Assembly (NCBI GenBank): GCA_023250675.1
Contig: JAHFAE010000005.1
Span: forward strand, 7,417-60,936
DNA from: Oligoflexia bacterium
GTDB taxonomy: Bacteria; Bdellovibrionota; Bdellovibrionia; JABDDW01
Direction: 5' to 3'
DNA: 53,520 bases
The position numbers were made by a program, and so were the translations under genes. The notes under the pieces are model-generated. The model ran no database searches. It saw nothing but the letters and a program-made list of their open reading frames with translations, and was not told the DNA's origin. This document shows positions 43,450 to 53,025 of the stretch, piece after piece. Each line of letters begins with the position of its first letter. The stretch's first letter is position 1.

Positions 43450-44979
43450 CTATCGAGACTGGGTTTTCTTGCTTACTGGCGGAGTCGATGGAATTTCTAC
43501 TACTTCACCCGGCAAAGTAACAGTAGAGGTTGGACGGCTTTGAGCATTGTCGCTTGTCTTGCCGTCATCAGACGTCTGCGTTGCCGAACTACTAGGTTTG
43601 CTTGGCCCACCCGGGCAATTTGCATCTAAATATTTTTTCATGGTTCCACTGGCATCGGCATTTTTTAAAGTTTCCAGCGCATCTTTAACGTTATCTTTCA
43701 TATTGCTGGTTATTTCTGTATCGGGAATTATTTTAGGATTTGAATTGGCTAACTTTTTTAAGTCTGCATCGGCTGTTGAATATTCTTGAGTGTCATTGAG
43801 CTGGTCTTTTTGTGAAAGTTGTAATTCGGCATTTAACCTTTGTGAGTCTTGAACGGCTCTTTGTTCGTTTTGAGCTAATTGTTGAGTCAAAGTAATTAAC
43901 TTAGCTTGATCCGATGCAATTCCTACCTGAATTTCGTTGAGTAGACTTTTTAGTTTGGCGTTGGTCGTATTAGTTTCTTGATCAATTTCTGCCAAAATTT
44001 GGTTGTACTTGTTGATAGATATTTTTACCTGTTCATTTAATTCCCGATCCTTTATTGCTTGGGCTTGGGCAATTTGCATTTGTGCATCTTTCATGTCTTT
44101 GCCGTTAAGACAAGCTTGGTAAATTTTTGTTGCTACTTGGGTTGTTGATCGGGGATTTGTCATTTGCGATACACTTCCCAACGCATTGGTCCCTTCAACG
44201 GTTGCCTTATTTATTAAGTCTTGTCGGCCTAGCGCGTATTTTTTGGCTTCTTGCCAGCATTTCATATCATTTTCTTGCCTTGCCTTGGTGATCTCGGCCA
44301 CCACACCCAATACATTTGAACCTTTTAGCTTGTTGATGATGGCGTTTTGTTCATCTAATTGACCTCGAAGTTTAATAATTTTATCGTTTAAATCAGATTT
44401 TCCCCCTGCCACTGAATCGAGCCTTTTGTTTTGAAGTCTTTGAAGTTCAGTTTGCAAATCAGTGATTTGCTGTTTCATCGCGCTTTGTTCTTTCATCGAA
44501 TTATTAGCTAAATCACTCATATCTTTTTTGACCCGACTTACGGCTTCATCAGATTCTTTCTTTTTAGATCGAGCATCGTCTCTTTGTGTCTTTAAACTAT
44601 TGGCCCGAGTGACTGATTGAAATCGACCACAAAAGGCTGAGATGTCATCGTCTTCAGTTTCTTCCGTACTGAACGCGCAATTTTGAAGTTCTTTTTGGCA
44701 TTTACCTAAATCTTCAATGCCGAATAAATGTTTGCAGGAATTTATGGCGGCACTATTGTTCTTATTATATTGATCCCAATTGTCTCTGCATTGCTCAGCT
44801 TCAGTTGAGTGTTGGGGACCTATCGAAACTTTTTTATCTTCATCTTTCTTGGCAGCATTATCTTTTGTAACGTGACCGTTGGAGTAGAACCCTTTTTGAT
44901 CGTCATCTTTTGCATAAGAAATTTCAGACTTCGTAAAAACCATGGCTACGATTGCCGCCGTCACGAAAACTGATTTCAT
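43450..44979 (-). CDS. Exported coiled-coil protein of unknown function
   Basis: I start this gene at ATG 44979, where an AGGAGT box lies just upstream; an upstream in-frame ATG at 45027 would add 16 residues without such a site. The 509-residue product has a signal peptide (about 1-24, ending SYA), then Asp/Lys-rich sequence, a few Cys (about 60-120), and long heptad-like helices (about 130-430, such as ITDLQTELQRLQNKRLD and LTQQLAQNEQRAVQD) that predict coiled coils. The C-terminus is Ser/Thr/Pro-rich. It should be periplasmic or outer-membrane-associated, perhaps a structural protein. It lies directly downstream of the 6S RNA gene on the same strand. No family is recognised. Confidence 0.75.
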   Translation of the reverse strand: MKSVFVTAAIVAMVFTKSEISYAKDDDQKGFYSNGHVTKDNAAKKDEDKKVSIGPQHSTEAEQCRDNWDQYNKNNSAAINSCKHLFGIEDLGKCQKELQNCAFSTEETEDDDISAFCGRFQSVTRANSLKTQRDDARSKKKESDEAVSRVKKDMSDLANNSMKEQSAMKQQITDLQTELQRLQNKRLDSVAGGKSDLNDKIIKLRGQLDEQNAIINKLKGSNVLGVVAEITKARQENDMKCWQEAKKYALGRQDLINKATVEGTNALGSVSQMTNPRSTTQVATKIYQACLNGKDMKDAQMQIAQAQAIKDRELNEQVKISINKYNQILAEIDQETNTTNAKLKSLLNEIQVGIASDQAKLITLTQQLAQNEQRAVQDSQRLNAELQLSQKDQLNDTQEYSTADADLKKLANSNPKIIPDTEITSNMKDNVKDALETLKNADASGTMKKYLDANCPGGPSKPSSSATQTSDDGKTSDNAQSRPTSTVTLPGEVVEIPSTPPVSKKTQSR

Positions 44980-45201
44980 AAGAACTCCTGCCAGAAAAAT
45001 GCCCTTAACGACCTCCCTAAATTTCAATATTTAGGCCCCGGTGCATATTCTCTAAATCGGTGCATTTACTTAATAAATTAAGAATTTTGAAATAATATTT
45101 TGGTGACGATTTAGGCAAGTGCCCAATTACTGAGCAAAATTCCCTATTTTTCCTACTTTTTACCGCCGACGTCGCCTGAAGCGACGCATCATAAAAAGGG
45201 C

Positions 45202-45207
45202 AAAAAA
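45202..45207 (-). terminator. T-run at the 3' end of 6S RNA
   Basis: Six T residues on the minus strand directly follow the right arm of the 6S closing stem (GGACCTG). They may help release RNA polymerase, or mark where a longer transcript is processed. There is no separate strong hairpin, so termination strength is uncertain. Confidence 0.4.
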
Positions 45208-45393
45208 CAGGTCCACCATCAATGGCCGCGTTCATGTGAATTCTAAACCCCGACTATAATAGGTCGGGACTTATATAACGGCTTTAGGCTTCTCGGCGAA
45301 CCGAGCATGCTCACCACCGCCAGTGACAAGCCCTTAATTTGAGCTCGTAGGGTTTAGAATTTCTTAGAAACCTCGCACCCGACAGAGGACCTC
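45208..45393 (-). ncRNA. ssrS: 6S RNA
   Basis: On the minus strand this region reproduces the conserved core of 6S RNA: GGTGAGCATGCTCGG followed by a short hairpin turn and CCGAGAAGCCTAAAG. From memory of E. coli 6S the first block is identical for 15 bases and the second has the same CCGAGAAGCCT. The ends can pair as AGGTCC (45392-45387) with GGACCT (45214-45209), and an inner 12-bp stem pairs 45361-45350 with 45250-45239. The hairpin CCCGAC-loop-GTCGGG (near 45270-45249) matches the one in the 3' strand of the 6S central bubble. The predicted length, about 185 nt, fits 6S. It mimics an open promoter and sequesters sigma-70 RNA polymerase. A T-run (45207-45202) follows. Exact ends are estimates. 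Confidence 0.9.
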
Positions 45394-45398
45394 CATTG

Positions 45399-45427
45399 AT
45401 ATTACTTTGCTCCTTAGATAGGGTCAA
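45399..45427 (-). promoter_or_regulatory. Sigma-70 promoter of the 6S RNA gene
   Basis: On the minus strand TTGACC (45427-45422) and TAATAT (45404-45399) are separated by exactly 17 bp. Transcription would begin 6-8 nt downstream, near 45393-45391, matching the predicted 5' end of the 6S RNA. It overlaps the leader of the divergent oppA-like gene. Confidence 0.8.
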
Positions 45428-45455
45428 CAGACGACGCTTCTTCAGTGGAGATTAA

Positions 45456-47285
45456 ATGGCGATAAAAAAAATATTTTTCAAAAAATATTTGGCTTTGTTT
45501 TTGCTTCTAGCGGCGGTTTTGGCACTTGGTCCAGCTTGTACAAAAAAGAAAATAGATGGAGATCTTCATTTGGTCATGTGGGAGAATCCAAAAAGTTTTG
45601 ACCCCGCCGTTTCAAGTGATGCCTATGCCGCCGAAGCTATCGGCAATATTTATGAAACGCTTCTTCAGTATCATTATCTTAAACGGCCCTATGAACTCAC
45701 AACACTTCTTGCTAAAGAAATGCCAAAATATTCTACGGACGGGCTTACGGTTACGATTCCCATAAAATCTAAAATATTTTTTCAAAACGATTCTTGTTTT
45801 AAAGAAAGCAAAGGGCGAGAACTCATTGCTGACGATTTTATTTATAGTTTTAAACGATTGGCGGACCCGAAGATTCTGTCAGAAGGTTGGTGGGTCTTCG
45901 ACGGTAAAATCAAAGGTCTTAATGAGTGGCGAGAAGAAGCAGCTAAAAATGGTCGTGCGGATTACTCCAAGTCAATTGAAGGATTTCAGTCTCCTGATCC
46001 CTACACTCTCGTCATCAAATTAAAAAAAAGGTATCCGCAGCTCAACTATATTTTGGCCATGGCCTTTACGGTTCCCATCCCCCACGAGGCTGTTGACAAA
46101 TATGGTGCTGAATTTAGTAATCACCCTGTGGGTACTGGCCCCTACGTCTTAAAAGAATACACAAGAGGTTCACGAATTGTTTTTGAGCGAAATCCCAGTT
46201 TTCATGGTGAGAATTTTCCCGCCCGCGTTACTCGAGCACCGAACTTTGAATGCGAACCAAACAAAATGACTGCGGAATGCGGCGTTAAAGACGCCGATTA
46301 TTCAGATCTTGATTACGGTAAACCCATGCCTTTTACCGATCGGGTCGTGGTCCATATTTCTCTTGAACGCCAACCCGCATGGTTAGATTTTTTGCGTGGT
46401 AATTTGGATTGGGATGTTATTCCTAAAGATAGTTTTTCAAGCACTTTAAATTCTGATCATAAATTAAAACCCGAATTTGCAGATAAAGGAATGATATTAA
46501 CTCCCGACGACTCAACGACAGAATGGTTTTTGGGTTATAATATGGAAGATCCCGTTGTCGGTGGAAAAAGCAAATTTCTCAGGCAAGCCATGGGTCTTGC
46601 CTATAATTCAAATAAAGAAATTGAGTTATTTACTTTTGGTCTTTCAAGACCCGCCAATCAAATTTTGCCACCAAGTATTAACGGGCATCTCACAGGAATT
46701 CCACCTCGAGAAACCAATATCGAAAAGGCGAAAGCCCTCTTGGTTAAGGCGGGGTATCCTGAAGGCAAAGGCCTACCCAAACTTTTTTTTGATGTAGAGG
46801 GCTCGTCGCAAGAAAGACAAAGAGGGGAATTTTTTAAAAGTCAAATGGCTCAAATTGGTATCAACGTAGAAGTAAGGCCCAACACCAGACCCGAGCTCTT
46901 CGAGAAAAAAAGAAAAGCTAAACTTCAAATTCATATGGATGGTTGGATCGCCGACTATCCCGACGCTGAAAACTTCATGCAGTTATTGTATGGCCCCAAT
47001 CGGCCCCCTGGCTCCAATAACCAGTCGTTTAATAATGCCGAGTTCAATCAATTGTATGAAAAAATGGCGGGCACGTCACCGGGTCCGAAGCGCGAAAAAA
47101 CGATACGTCGTATGACTGAGATTTTTTTAGATGAGTCCCCTTGGACGCCCAATTGGATTGCTGTGCTTTATCATATGCATCAGGGTTGGATGAAAAACTA
47201 TATTTACTCTGATTTTTCATACTGTAATTACAAATACTACCGTGTGGATTTAGAAAAAAAGAAAGAGCTCCTTTCTAAATTTTAG
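45456..47285 (+). CDS. Peptide ABC transporter substrate-binding lipoprotein, OppA/DppA-like
   Basis: A 609-residue class C binding protein with a TGGAG ribosome site. The N-terminus is a lipoprotein signal with lipobox LGPAC (Cys28). Landmarks of the SBP_bac_5 family follow: WENPKSFDPAVSSDAYAAEAIGNIYETLLQY, LIADDFIYSFKRLADP, HPVGTGPYVLKEYTRGSRIVFERNPSF and IADYPDAENFMQLLYG. It is larger than E. coli OppA (543), with an insert near residues 250-285 containing Cys pairs. It has no permease gene beside it and may serve the OppB/OppC pair encoded 35 kb away. The promoter probably shares the 62 bp upstream with the 6S gene. Confidence 0.92.
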   Translation: MAIKKIFFKKYLALFLLLAAVLALGPACTKKKIDGDLHLVMWENPKSFDPAVSSDAYAAEAIGNIYETLLQYHYLKRPYELTTLLAKEMPKYSTDGLTVTIPIKSKIFFQNDSCFKESKGRELIADDFIYSFKRLADPKILSEGWWVFDGKIKGLNEWREEAAKNGRADYSKSIEGFQSPDPYTLVIKLKKRYPQLNYILAMAFTVPIPHEAVDKYGAEFSNHPVGTGPYVLKEYTRGSRIVFERNPSFHGENFPARVTRAPNFECEPNKMTAECGVKDADYSDLDYGKPMPFTDRVVVHISLERQPAWLDFLRGNLDWDVIPKDSFSSTLNSDHKLKPEFADKGMILTPDDSTTEWFLGYNMEDPVVGGKSKFLRQAMGLAYNSNKEIELFTFGLSRPANQILPPSINGHLTGIPPRETNIEKAKALLVKAGYPEGKGLPKLFFDVEGSSQERQRGEFFKSQMAQIGINVEVRPNTRPELFEKKRKAKLQIHMDGWIADYPDAENFMQLLYGPNRPPGSNNQSFNNAEFNQLYEKMAGTSPGPKREKTIRRMTEIFLDESPWTPNWIAVLYHMHQGWMKNYIYSDFSYCNYKYYRVDLEKKKELLSKF

Positions 47286-47452
47286 CATGATGAATGCAAT
47301 TCTCCGGCGATTTTATCAGGTCCTTGGGTAGTTCCACTATTGTATACTTATTAGACAGCTGCTTTGAGCCTCAACATCAGTCACAAATATAAACGCCAAG
47401 AGGCAGGCACGAGGATTGCTCTAAATATATTTGGGATAGATAGGCGGTGAAA

Positions 47453-47950
47453 ATGAAAACATTAATAACTGTGTCCGTTATCGCATTAGGATTGTTTACT
47501 CGCCCTGTTATAGCAGATGAGATCACTATGGAAGGGGATAGCGAATATGCCAAGTCCATTGCAGCCTCTGAAAACCGCGCCGTAAATAGCGAAAATGTAG
47601 AATTCTCAGCGTCTGAAAATGAGGCCCTTGATAATGTGACCACTAGAGAGATCACTGATCAAGATAAGGCTAAAATCGCTGCCACCAGTAATATACCTGC
47701 TCCTAGCGAGACCCTGTACGATGGCAGCCATCGTAAATACCAATCAAAATTTAGAATAAAAAAAGACATTAAGAAGCACACCACGCGGTTTGCTAAAAAT
47801 CAAAAACCCATCAAATCGAAATACATGGCTCATTGGCCAAAGACCAAGTACGCTCTTCATAAGCCAGTAAAAAGACACACAGCCATTCGATTGGCTCATA
47901 AGGAACGAAAGAGCAAACTTCTTGGTAGTCAAATCTGTTCTGCAGATTAA
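47453..47950 (+). CDS. Secreted charge-segregated protein of unknown function
   Basis: I use ATG 47453 with AGGCGG five bases upstream; a GTG six bases earlier is possible. The 165-residue product has a signal peptide (MKTLITVSVIALGLFTRPVIA). The mature N-terminal half is acidic (EITMEGDSEYAKS, SENVEFSASENEALD). The C-terminal half is strongly basic, rich in Lys, Arg and His (HRKYQSKFRIKKDIKKH, KPVKRHTAIRLAHKERKSK). There is one Cys near the end. No known family is recognised. Such charge separation could bind nucleic acid, LPS or peptidoglycan, but nothing in the sequence proves it. Confidence 0.65.
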   Translation: MKTLITVSVIALGLFTRPVIADEITMEGDSEYAKSIAASENRAVNSENVEFSASENEALDNVTTREITDQDKAKIAATSNIPAPSETLYDGSHRKYQSKFRIKKDIKKHTTRFAKNQKPIKSKYMAHWPKTKYALHKPVKRHTAIRLAHKERKSKLLGSQICSAD

Positions 47951-48026
47951 GTCCAAAGTAAGTCTCCAAAAGTTTTCTAAAGCTCTTCAATGAAGGGTCC
48001 GATAAAATCTCAGCAAAGGACACTCC

Positions 48027-48791
48027 ATGGGCAAAAGCGGCAAGGCCATATTCATTTTGACTTTTATATTGGGCCTGACGTCATGTTCTCCCTCCCAAGA
48101 ACAGGTAGATAAGGCTGTCGTTGCCGAAATGGCCAGGCGAGACGACGAAAAAGCCCGCATGTTTAAGTATATCGACGAATACGTCGCCACTAAAAACCAA
48201 GGCTTAAGACAGCCCCCCCAGCAACCCCAGGCCAACAATGCTCCGTCAATTGACGAAAGTCTAAAGAACCCCAAGAAAATAGAAATTGGAATGAGCCCCG
48301 TAAGAGGCTACAGAAATGCCAAAGTTACCATTGTAGAATTTAGTGATTTTCAATGCCCTTTTTGTTCCCAAGTTGTGCCGACTTTAAATTCATTGCTCAA
48401 AAAATATGATGGTAAAATCAAAATCGTATATAAAAATCAACCCCTTCCATTTCATAGCTATGCCAAAGGTGCTGCCCAGGCAGCCCTTGCGGCTCAAAAG
48501 CAGGGTAAATTTTGGGAAATGCATGATCTTCTTTTTTCAAACCAGGATAAACTAGATCGAGAAAGTATTACCGGATTCGCTAAGAAGTTGGGCTTAAATG
48601 AATCAAAATTTAAACAAGATTTGGATGATCCCGCAAACATTAAAAGAATCGAAGAAGAGGCTTCGTGGGCCCAGGCTAATGGCCTTGGTGGTACACCGTC
48701 CTTTTTGATAAACGGCGTTACTCTGGTTGGTGCCCAGCGAGAAGAAAAATTTAGTGACGTCATAGATCGCGCACTCAAAATAACTAATTAA
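48027..48791 (+). CDS. DsbA-family thioredoxin-fold lipoprotein
   Basis: A 254-residue protein with an AAAGGA ribosome site. It has a lipobox LTSC (Cys20), a helical Pro/Gln-rich linker, then a thioredoxin fold with active site C110-P-F-C113 (FSDFQCPFCSQ), an inserted helical domain, and cis-Pro loop GGTPSFLING. This is the Disulfide bond formation protein A-like group (similar to ScsC/DsbG-like or BDB). As a lipoprotein it would sit in the inner or outer membrane, facing the periplasm, and make or isomerise disulphides. Several Cys-rich secreted proteins in this window could be substrates, but the link is only suggestive. Confidence 0.88.
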   Translation: MGKSGKAIFILTFILGLTSCSPSQEQVDKAVVAEMARRDDEKARMFKYIDEYVATKNQGLRQPPQQPQANNAPSIDESLKNPKKIEIGMSPVRGYRNAKVTIVEFSDFQCPFCSQVVPTLNSLLKKYDGKIKIVYKNQPLPFHSYAKGAAQAALAAQKQGKFWEMHDLLFSNQDKLDRESITGFAKKLGLNESKFKQDLDDPANIKRIEEEASWAQANGLGGTPSFLINGVTLVGAQREEKFSDVIDRALKITN

Positions 48792-48812
48792 TTCCTTCTA
48801 AACTGCAAATCG

Positions 48813-48821
48813 TGATATAAA
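48813..48821 (+). promoter_or_regulatory. Extended -10 promoter just before the dus gene
   Basis: TGATATAAA is an extended -10 element (TG-n-TATAAA) ending five bases before the ATG at 48827. With the usual 6-8 nt to the start site, transcription would begin at or next to the ATG, so the mRNA may be leaderless; no ribosome site is visible. There is no clear -35. Confidence 0.45.
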
Positions 48822-48826
48822 TTCTC

Positions 48827-49843
48827 ATGGTCGATTTGGTCGCAGAACTAAAGAAGAACCCCTTTATCTTGGCTCCAATGGCGGGAATCACGGACAGTCC
48901 TTTTCGCTCTTTTATGCGCGAAATGGGCTGTGGAGTTCTCATCACAGAATTGGTTTCTGCCTACGGAATCGAATACCGAAGTGCACGCACTCTTGAGCTT
49001 ATGAAGTTCACCGAACCTCAAAGGCCATTGGGTGTTCAAATATTTGGCGAAGATGGGGAGATTCTAGCAAAAGCCGCTGCTTTCGTTGAATCCATGGGTG
49101 CAGATTTTGTCGATATAAATTTAGGTTGCCCTGTCCCTAAAGTTGTGAAAAAGGGGGCTGGATCTGCACTCTTGAAGGAGCCTTTGGTATTACAAAAAAT
49201 ACTTACTCAAGTTAAATCAGCAATAAAAATTCCACTAACAATTAAAATAAGAACAGGTTGGGATGAGAAAACCATAAACGCTTCAGAGATAGTGAGAGCG
49301 GCATACAACTCCGGTGTTACTTGGGTGGCCATTCATGGCAGAACTCGAGCCCAAGGTTATTCGGGCCTTGCAGACTGGGATTTAGTCAAAAAAGTAAAAG
49401 AGACATCCCCTCTTCCCATCATTGGTAATGGCGATCTGGTTACTGCAGAAAAAGCTGTGAAACGGCTTCAGGAGACGGGTTGTGACGGAGTCATGATTGG
49501 TAGAGGTTGTTTGAAAAACCCATGGATTTTTCAACAGTGTAAGGAGCTATGGAGCCAACAATCCACTGGCCAGGTAGAAAAAAACTTTTGTCAGTCATTG
49601 GGACGCCTTAAGGAGTTGGTCGACGAGCGCAAAGATGATCGCTATTCTCTATTGCAGATGAAAAAATTTGTGGCATGGTTTTCATCGGGCTATCCTAATA
49701 GCCAAACATTTCGAAAATCTCTTTTTCAAGCACAGACGGCAAGTGAAATTTTAGGTGGAGCCCAAAATTACTTTAACCAGTTTGATATTTCTCATCAGTT
49801 AGACACAAGCCATGAAGCTTTTTTGATGGGTGGCCACGGATAG
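48827..49843 (+). CDS. dusB: tRNA-dihydrouridine synthase (DusB-like)
   Basis: A 338-residue FMN-dependent Dus enzyme. Landmarks: LAPMAGITDSPFRSFMREMGCGVLITELVSA (in pieces, MAGITDSPFR), NLGCPVPKVVKKGAGSALL with the catalytic Cys, TIKIRTGW, AIHGRTRAQGYSG, IGNGDL and MIGRGCLKNPWIF. The enzyme reduces uridine in the tRNA D-loop. The motif set fits DusB best, but DusA and DusC are related, so the letter is less certain than the family. A weak extended -10 lies just before the start. Confidence 0.92.
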   Translation: MVDLVAELKKNPFILAPMAGITDSPFRSFMREMGCGVLITELVSAYGIEYRSARTLELMKFTEPQRPLGVQIFGEDGEILAKAAAFVESMGADFVDINLGCPVPKVVKKGAGSALLKEPLVLQKILTQVKSAIKIPLTIKIRTGWDEKTINASEIVRAAYNSGVTWVAIHGRTRAQGYSGLADWDLVKKVKETSPLPIIGNGDLVTAEKAVKRLQETGCDGVMIGRGCLKNPWIFQQCKELWSQQSTGQVEKNFCQSLGRLKELVDERKDDRYSLLQMKKFVAWFSSGYPNSQTFRKSLFQAQTASEILGGAQNYFNQFDISHQLDTSHEAFLMGGHG

Positions 49844-49850
49844 TTTAAAT

Positions 49851-51128
49851 TTAACGGTAAAAGAAGAGATACCCGGTTAAAAACAAGACGGGCATTAAGA
49901 AAACCGTACTCCAGAGCATATAAGTGAAAAACGAAGGCATAGATAATTTTTCATCTTCTGCAACGGCCTTGACGAGTAAATTGGGCGCATTACCAATATA
50001 AGTGTAGGCCCCGAAAAATACAGAACCACAACTGATTGCCATGAGCAGCGACTCTGAGATATTTCGAGCTGCATCCAAGGGTAAGGTAAACACATCGTTT
50101 CCTAATCCCGTTGCCATGGCAAAAAAAGCAGCATAAGTCGGTGCATTGTCGAGTAATCCAGAGATAATTCCTGAAAACCAATAGAAGTCCCAAGGTGTCG
50201 AGATATGCAGATGAGCGGCATTTGTTTCTAAATATTTTACTGCCGGGATCATTGTTGCAAAGATTCCCGCAAAAATAACGGCTACTTCTTTGAAAGGCTC
50301 CCAAGAAAAATTATTTGCAGTACTTACGATTTTTGGTGTCAGGGCATGGCTTCCGTAGATCACTCCAATGAGAATAAAAACTCGGCATGCCACTCTCCAT
50401 AAAGGGTAATCAGCAGGAATAAAAATGGGCAAGATAAGTCCCGCGACGACGACGGGAATAAGGGCGAAGTTCCATCGACCGGCAATTCTAAAGGGTTCTT
50501 TCAATTCAGAAGTCATTGGGCCTCTGAAATCAGGGTCGTTGAGATAAAAATAAGAATCTATAGCCGCAAAAATTCCCAAGAGTGAAGTAACGGCGAAAAA
50601 CCAAATAGGAAAGAGTTTCAATGTCCACCAAAAGGGTATTCCCATGAGGTAACCCATGAGCAAGGGAGGGTCCCCCAGTGGTGTGAGAAGGCCCGATACG
50701 TTGGATATAATAAAAATAAAAAAGACGACAACGTGAACTTCGTGCTTTCGACCTCGATTGCTTCGAAGTAGAGGGCGAATGAGCAGCATGCTTGTACCCA
50801 AAGTTCCAATAATATTCGCGAGCACGGCACCAAATCCTAAATAGAAAAGATTGGACGCAGGATTTGCCTTAGGGGTGCCATGAACATGCAATCCTCCACC
50901 AATTGCATAAAGTGCTCCTAACAGGCAAATAAAGCTTACATAGTCGACGAAACCTCGAGCAATCCAGTGGTAGTCAACAGCCGCAGTTAATGCTAAGACT
51001 GGTACAGACAAGAAGCCCAAAAGAAGTCCTCTTTTTTCTTTCCAAAAAGTAGGTACGAGGGGCGGTAGAATGGCTACCGATAAGACGACAATTACGAATG
51101 GGACCATGGACCAAAGTGGTAATTTCAT
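49851..51128 (-). CDS. NhaD/CitM-like ion transporter
   Basis: A 425-residue membrane protein with about eleven hydrophobic segments. It shows motifs of the ion transporter superfamily: LYAIGGGLHVHGTPKANP, NVSGLLTPLGDPPLLMG (the NxxGxxTPxGDPP helix-break motif) and, in the second half, SGIISGLLDNAPTYAAFF (DNxP-type). These fit the putative citrate transporter / Na+:H+ antiporter (NhaD) group. It would swap sodium for protons or import citrate; the motif set cannot distinguish these. It converges on the dus gene and is divergent from typA. Confidence 0.85.
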   Translation of the reverse strand: MKLPLWSMVPFVIVVLSVAILPPLVPTFWKEKRGLLLGFLSVPVLALTAAVDYHWIARGFVDYVSFICLLGALYAIGGGLHVHGTPKANPASNLFYLGFGAVLANIIGTLGTSMLLIRPLLRSNRGRKHEVHVVVFFIFIISNVSGLLTPLGDPPLLMGYLMGIPFWWTLKLFPIWFFAVTSLLGIFAAIDSYFYLNDPDFRGPMTSELKEPFRIAGRWNFALIPVVVAGLILPIFIPADYPLWRVACRVFILIGVIYGSHALTPKIVSTANNFSWEPFKEVAVIFAGIFATMIPAVKYLETNAAHLHISTPWDFYWFSGIISGLLDNAPTYAAFFAMATGLGNDVFTLPLDAARNISESLLMAISCGSVFFGAYTYIGNAPNLLVKAVAEDEKLSMPSFFTYMLWSTVFLMPVLFLTGYLFFYR

Positions 51129-51199
51129 AACTAAGAAAGTTTAACTATGACGCGAAGAAGTTGCAATTTCTTGTGTCGACAAATACTCTTGAGGCTCAA

Positions 51200-53020
51200 G
51201 TGAAAGAACAAAAAATTAGGAATATCGCGATCATTGCCCACGTTGACCATGGTAAGACCACTCTAGTTGATGGGCTTCTACGTCAAAGCGGAACTTTTAG
51301 GTCCAATGAAATTGTTGCCGAGCGCGTTATGGATTCTATGGATTTAGAACGTGAGCGTGGAATCACTATTATGGCCAAAAATACTTCTATCAACTACGGT
51401 GGCTACAAAATCAATATTGTAGACACGCCTGGTCACGCCGATTTTGGCGGTGAAGTTGAAAGAACTCTAAAAATGGTCGATGGTGCCATGCTTCTTGTCG
51501 ATGCCTCTGAAGGGCCCCTTCCTCAGACTAGATTTGTTTTGAAAAAAGCATTGGAAGAAGGTTTAAAAATCATCGTCGTCATAAATAAAATAGACCGGCA
51601 AGATGCTCGAATAGACGAGGTCGTCAACGAGGTTTTTGATCTCTTCATAGATTTGGATGCGGCCGATTGGCAGGTTGATTTTCCGATTATTTATTCTGTG
51701 GCAAGAGAAGGATGGGCCGTTCCAGACTTGAACCGGCGCGATAATAAAGACAAGAGCCTAGAGCCACTATTCAAAACAATTCTTGATGTGATTCCGGCAC
51801 CAAAAGGACAACCAGATAACCCCCTTCAAATCTTAATCACTAATATTGGATACAATAATTTTGTAGGGCGTTTGGCCATCGGCCGAGTACGAGAAGGCAC
51901 TATAAAAGTTGGCGATACCATCGGCGTATGTAAAGCCGACCGAGTGAATAAAATAAGAGTGGTTGCCCTTTTTACTTACGAGGGCCTAAAACAAGTCGAG
52001 GCTCAAAAAGTTGAAGCCGGTGATATTTGCATTGTAGCGGGCGAACAAAATATTGAAATTGGTGATACTCTTTCTGATGCTGAAAATCCCAAACCCCTAC
52101 CTCGTGTCGTTGTTGAAGAGCCTACAGTAAGCATGATGTTCTCTGTAAACAATGGTCCTTTCGCGGGTAAAGAAGGCTCCCAGGTCACAAGCCGAAAAAT
52201 CTTAGAAAGACTTGAAAAAGAACTTCTTTATAATGTGTCTTTGCGGATGGAACGGACCAATGCGACGGATTCCTTCAAAGTCTATGGTCGTGGCGAATTG
52301 CAGCTGGCTATACTTATTGAGCAAATGCGCCGTGAAGGTTTTGAGCTTTTGGTCAGTAAACCAAGGGTCATCATAAAAGAAATAAAAGGCGAGAAATGTG
52401 AACCCATGGAGCATGTGGTTTTTGATATCCCAGATCCATTCGTTGGTATTGTTTCAGAAAAAATGGGTCTGCGAAAAGGCGTCATGACCAATATGAATAA
52501 TAAGGGTTCGGGTCGGGTAAGACTTGAATTCACCGTTCCTTCTCGGGGACTCATCGGATTTCGAAGTGAATTTCTAACGGACACAAAAGGCACGGGCTTA
52601 CTCAATACGATTTTTGCCGGGTATGAACCTTGGAAGGGTGACATTTCAGGGCGAATGAATGGAGCCCTGGTGGCAGACCGCTTGGGTGCGTCTGTCGCCT
52701 ACGGAATTTTTCATCTAGAACCACGGGGACGAATGTTTATTGGTGCCGGAATCAATTGCTACGAAGGAATGGTTATTGGTGAACATGCAAAAGATAATGA
52801 CCTTATCGTAAATGTAAGTCGTGAAAAAAAATTAACCAATATGCGAGCTTCAGGTACCGACGACGCCGTAAAATTAACTCCGCCCATTGCAATGACGTTA
52901 GAACGAGCTATGGAATGGATTGAAGATGATGAGCTCATTGAAGTCACACCAGTCAATATTCGACTTCGCAAACGACTTTTGAATCCCAATGATCGAAAAC
53001 GCTCTGAGAAAGAGAGTTAG
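51200..53020 (+). CDS. typA: Ribosome-associated GTPase TypA/BipA
   Basis: A 606-residue translational GTPase (E. coli 607). I start it at GTG 51200, with GAGG six bases before and the family's usual N-terminus ([21 protein letters not shown]); a TTG at 51161 would add 13 residues. G1 [10 protein letters not shown]2 RERGITI, G3 [14 protein letters not shown] and G4 NKIDR are all intact, followed by EF-G-like domains II, III and V and a C-terminal domain ([17 protein letters not shown]). BipA binds 70S ribosomes and aids 50S assembly and stress adaptation. The next gene starts 5 bp after its stop. Confidence 0.97.
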   Translation: MKEQKIRNIAIIAHVDHGKTTLVDGLLRQSGTFRSNEIVAERVMDSMDLERERGITIMAKNTSINYGGYKINIVDTPGHADFGGEVERTLKMVDGAMLLVDASEGPLPQTRFVLKKALEEGLKIIVVINKIDRQDARIDEVVNEVFDLFIDLDAADWQVDFPIIYSVAREGWAVPDLNRRDNKDKSLEPLFKTILDVIPAPKGQPDNPLQILITNIGYNNFVGRLAIGRVREGTIKVGDTIGVCKADRVNKIRVVALFTYEGLKQVEAQKVEAGDICIVAGEQNIEIGDTLSDAENPKPLPRVVVEEPTVSMMFSVNNGPFAGKEGSQVTSRKILERLEKELLYNVSLRMERTNATDSFKVYGRGELQLAILIEQMRREGFELLVSKPRVIIKEIKGEKCEPMEHVVFDIPDPFVGIVSEKMGLRKGVMTNMNNKGSGRVRLEFTVPSRGLIGFRSEFLTDTKGTGLLNTIFAGYEPWKGDISGRMNGALVADRLGASVAYGIFHLEPRGRMFIGAGINCYEGMVIGEHAKDNDLIVNVSREKKLTNMRASGTDDAVKLTPPIAMTLERAMEWIEDDELIEVTPVNIRLRKRLLNPNDRKRSEKES

Positions 53021-53025
53021 ACGTA

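Noticed and set aside
43334-43543. 69-residue plus-strand open frame after the PBP1A gene
   Set aside because: Overlaps the coiled-coil gene in antisense; no ribosome site; composition not convincing.
45017-45235. 72-residue open frame on the minus strand
   Set aside because: It overlaps the 3' end of the 6S RNA and runs into the next gene's leader; no ribosome site or protein-like pattern.
45255-45260. Perfect TATAAT on the plus strand as a promoter for oppA
   Set aside because: It lies in the central hairpin of the 6S RNA on the other strand, with no -35 in register.
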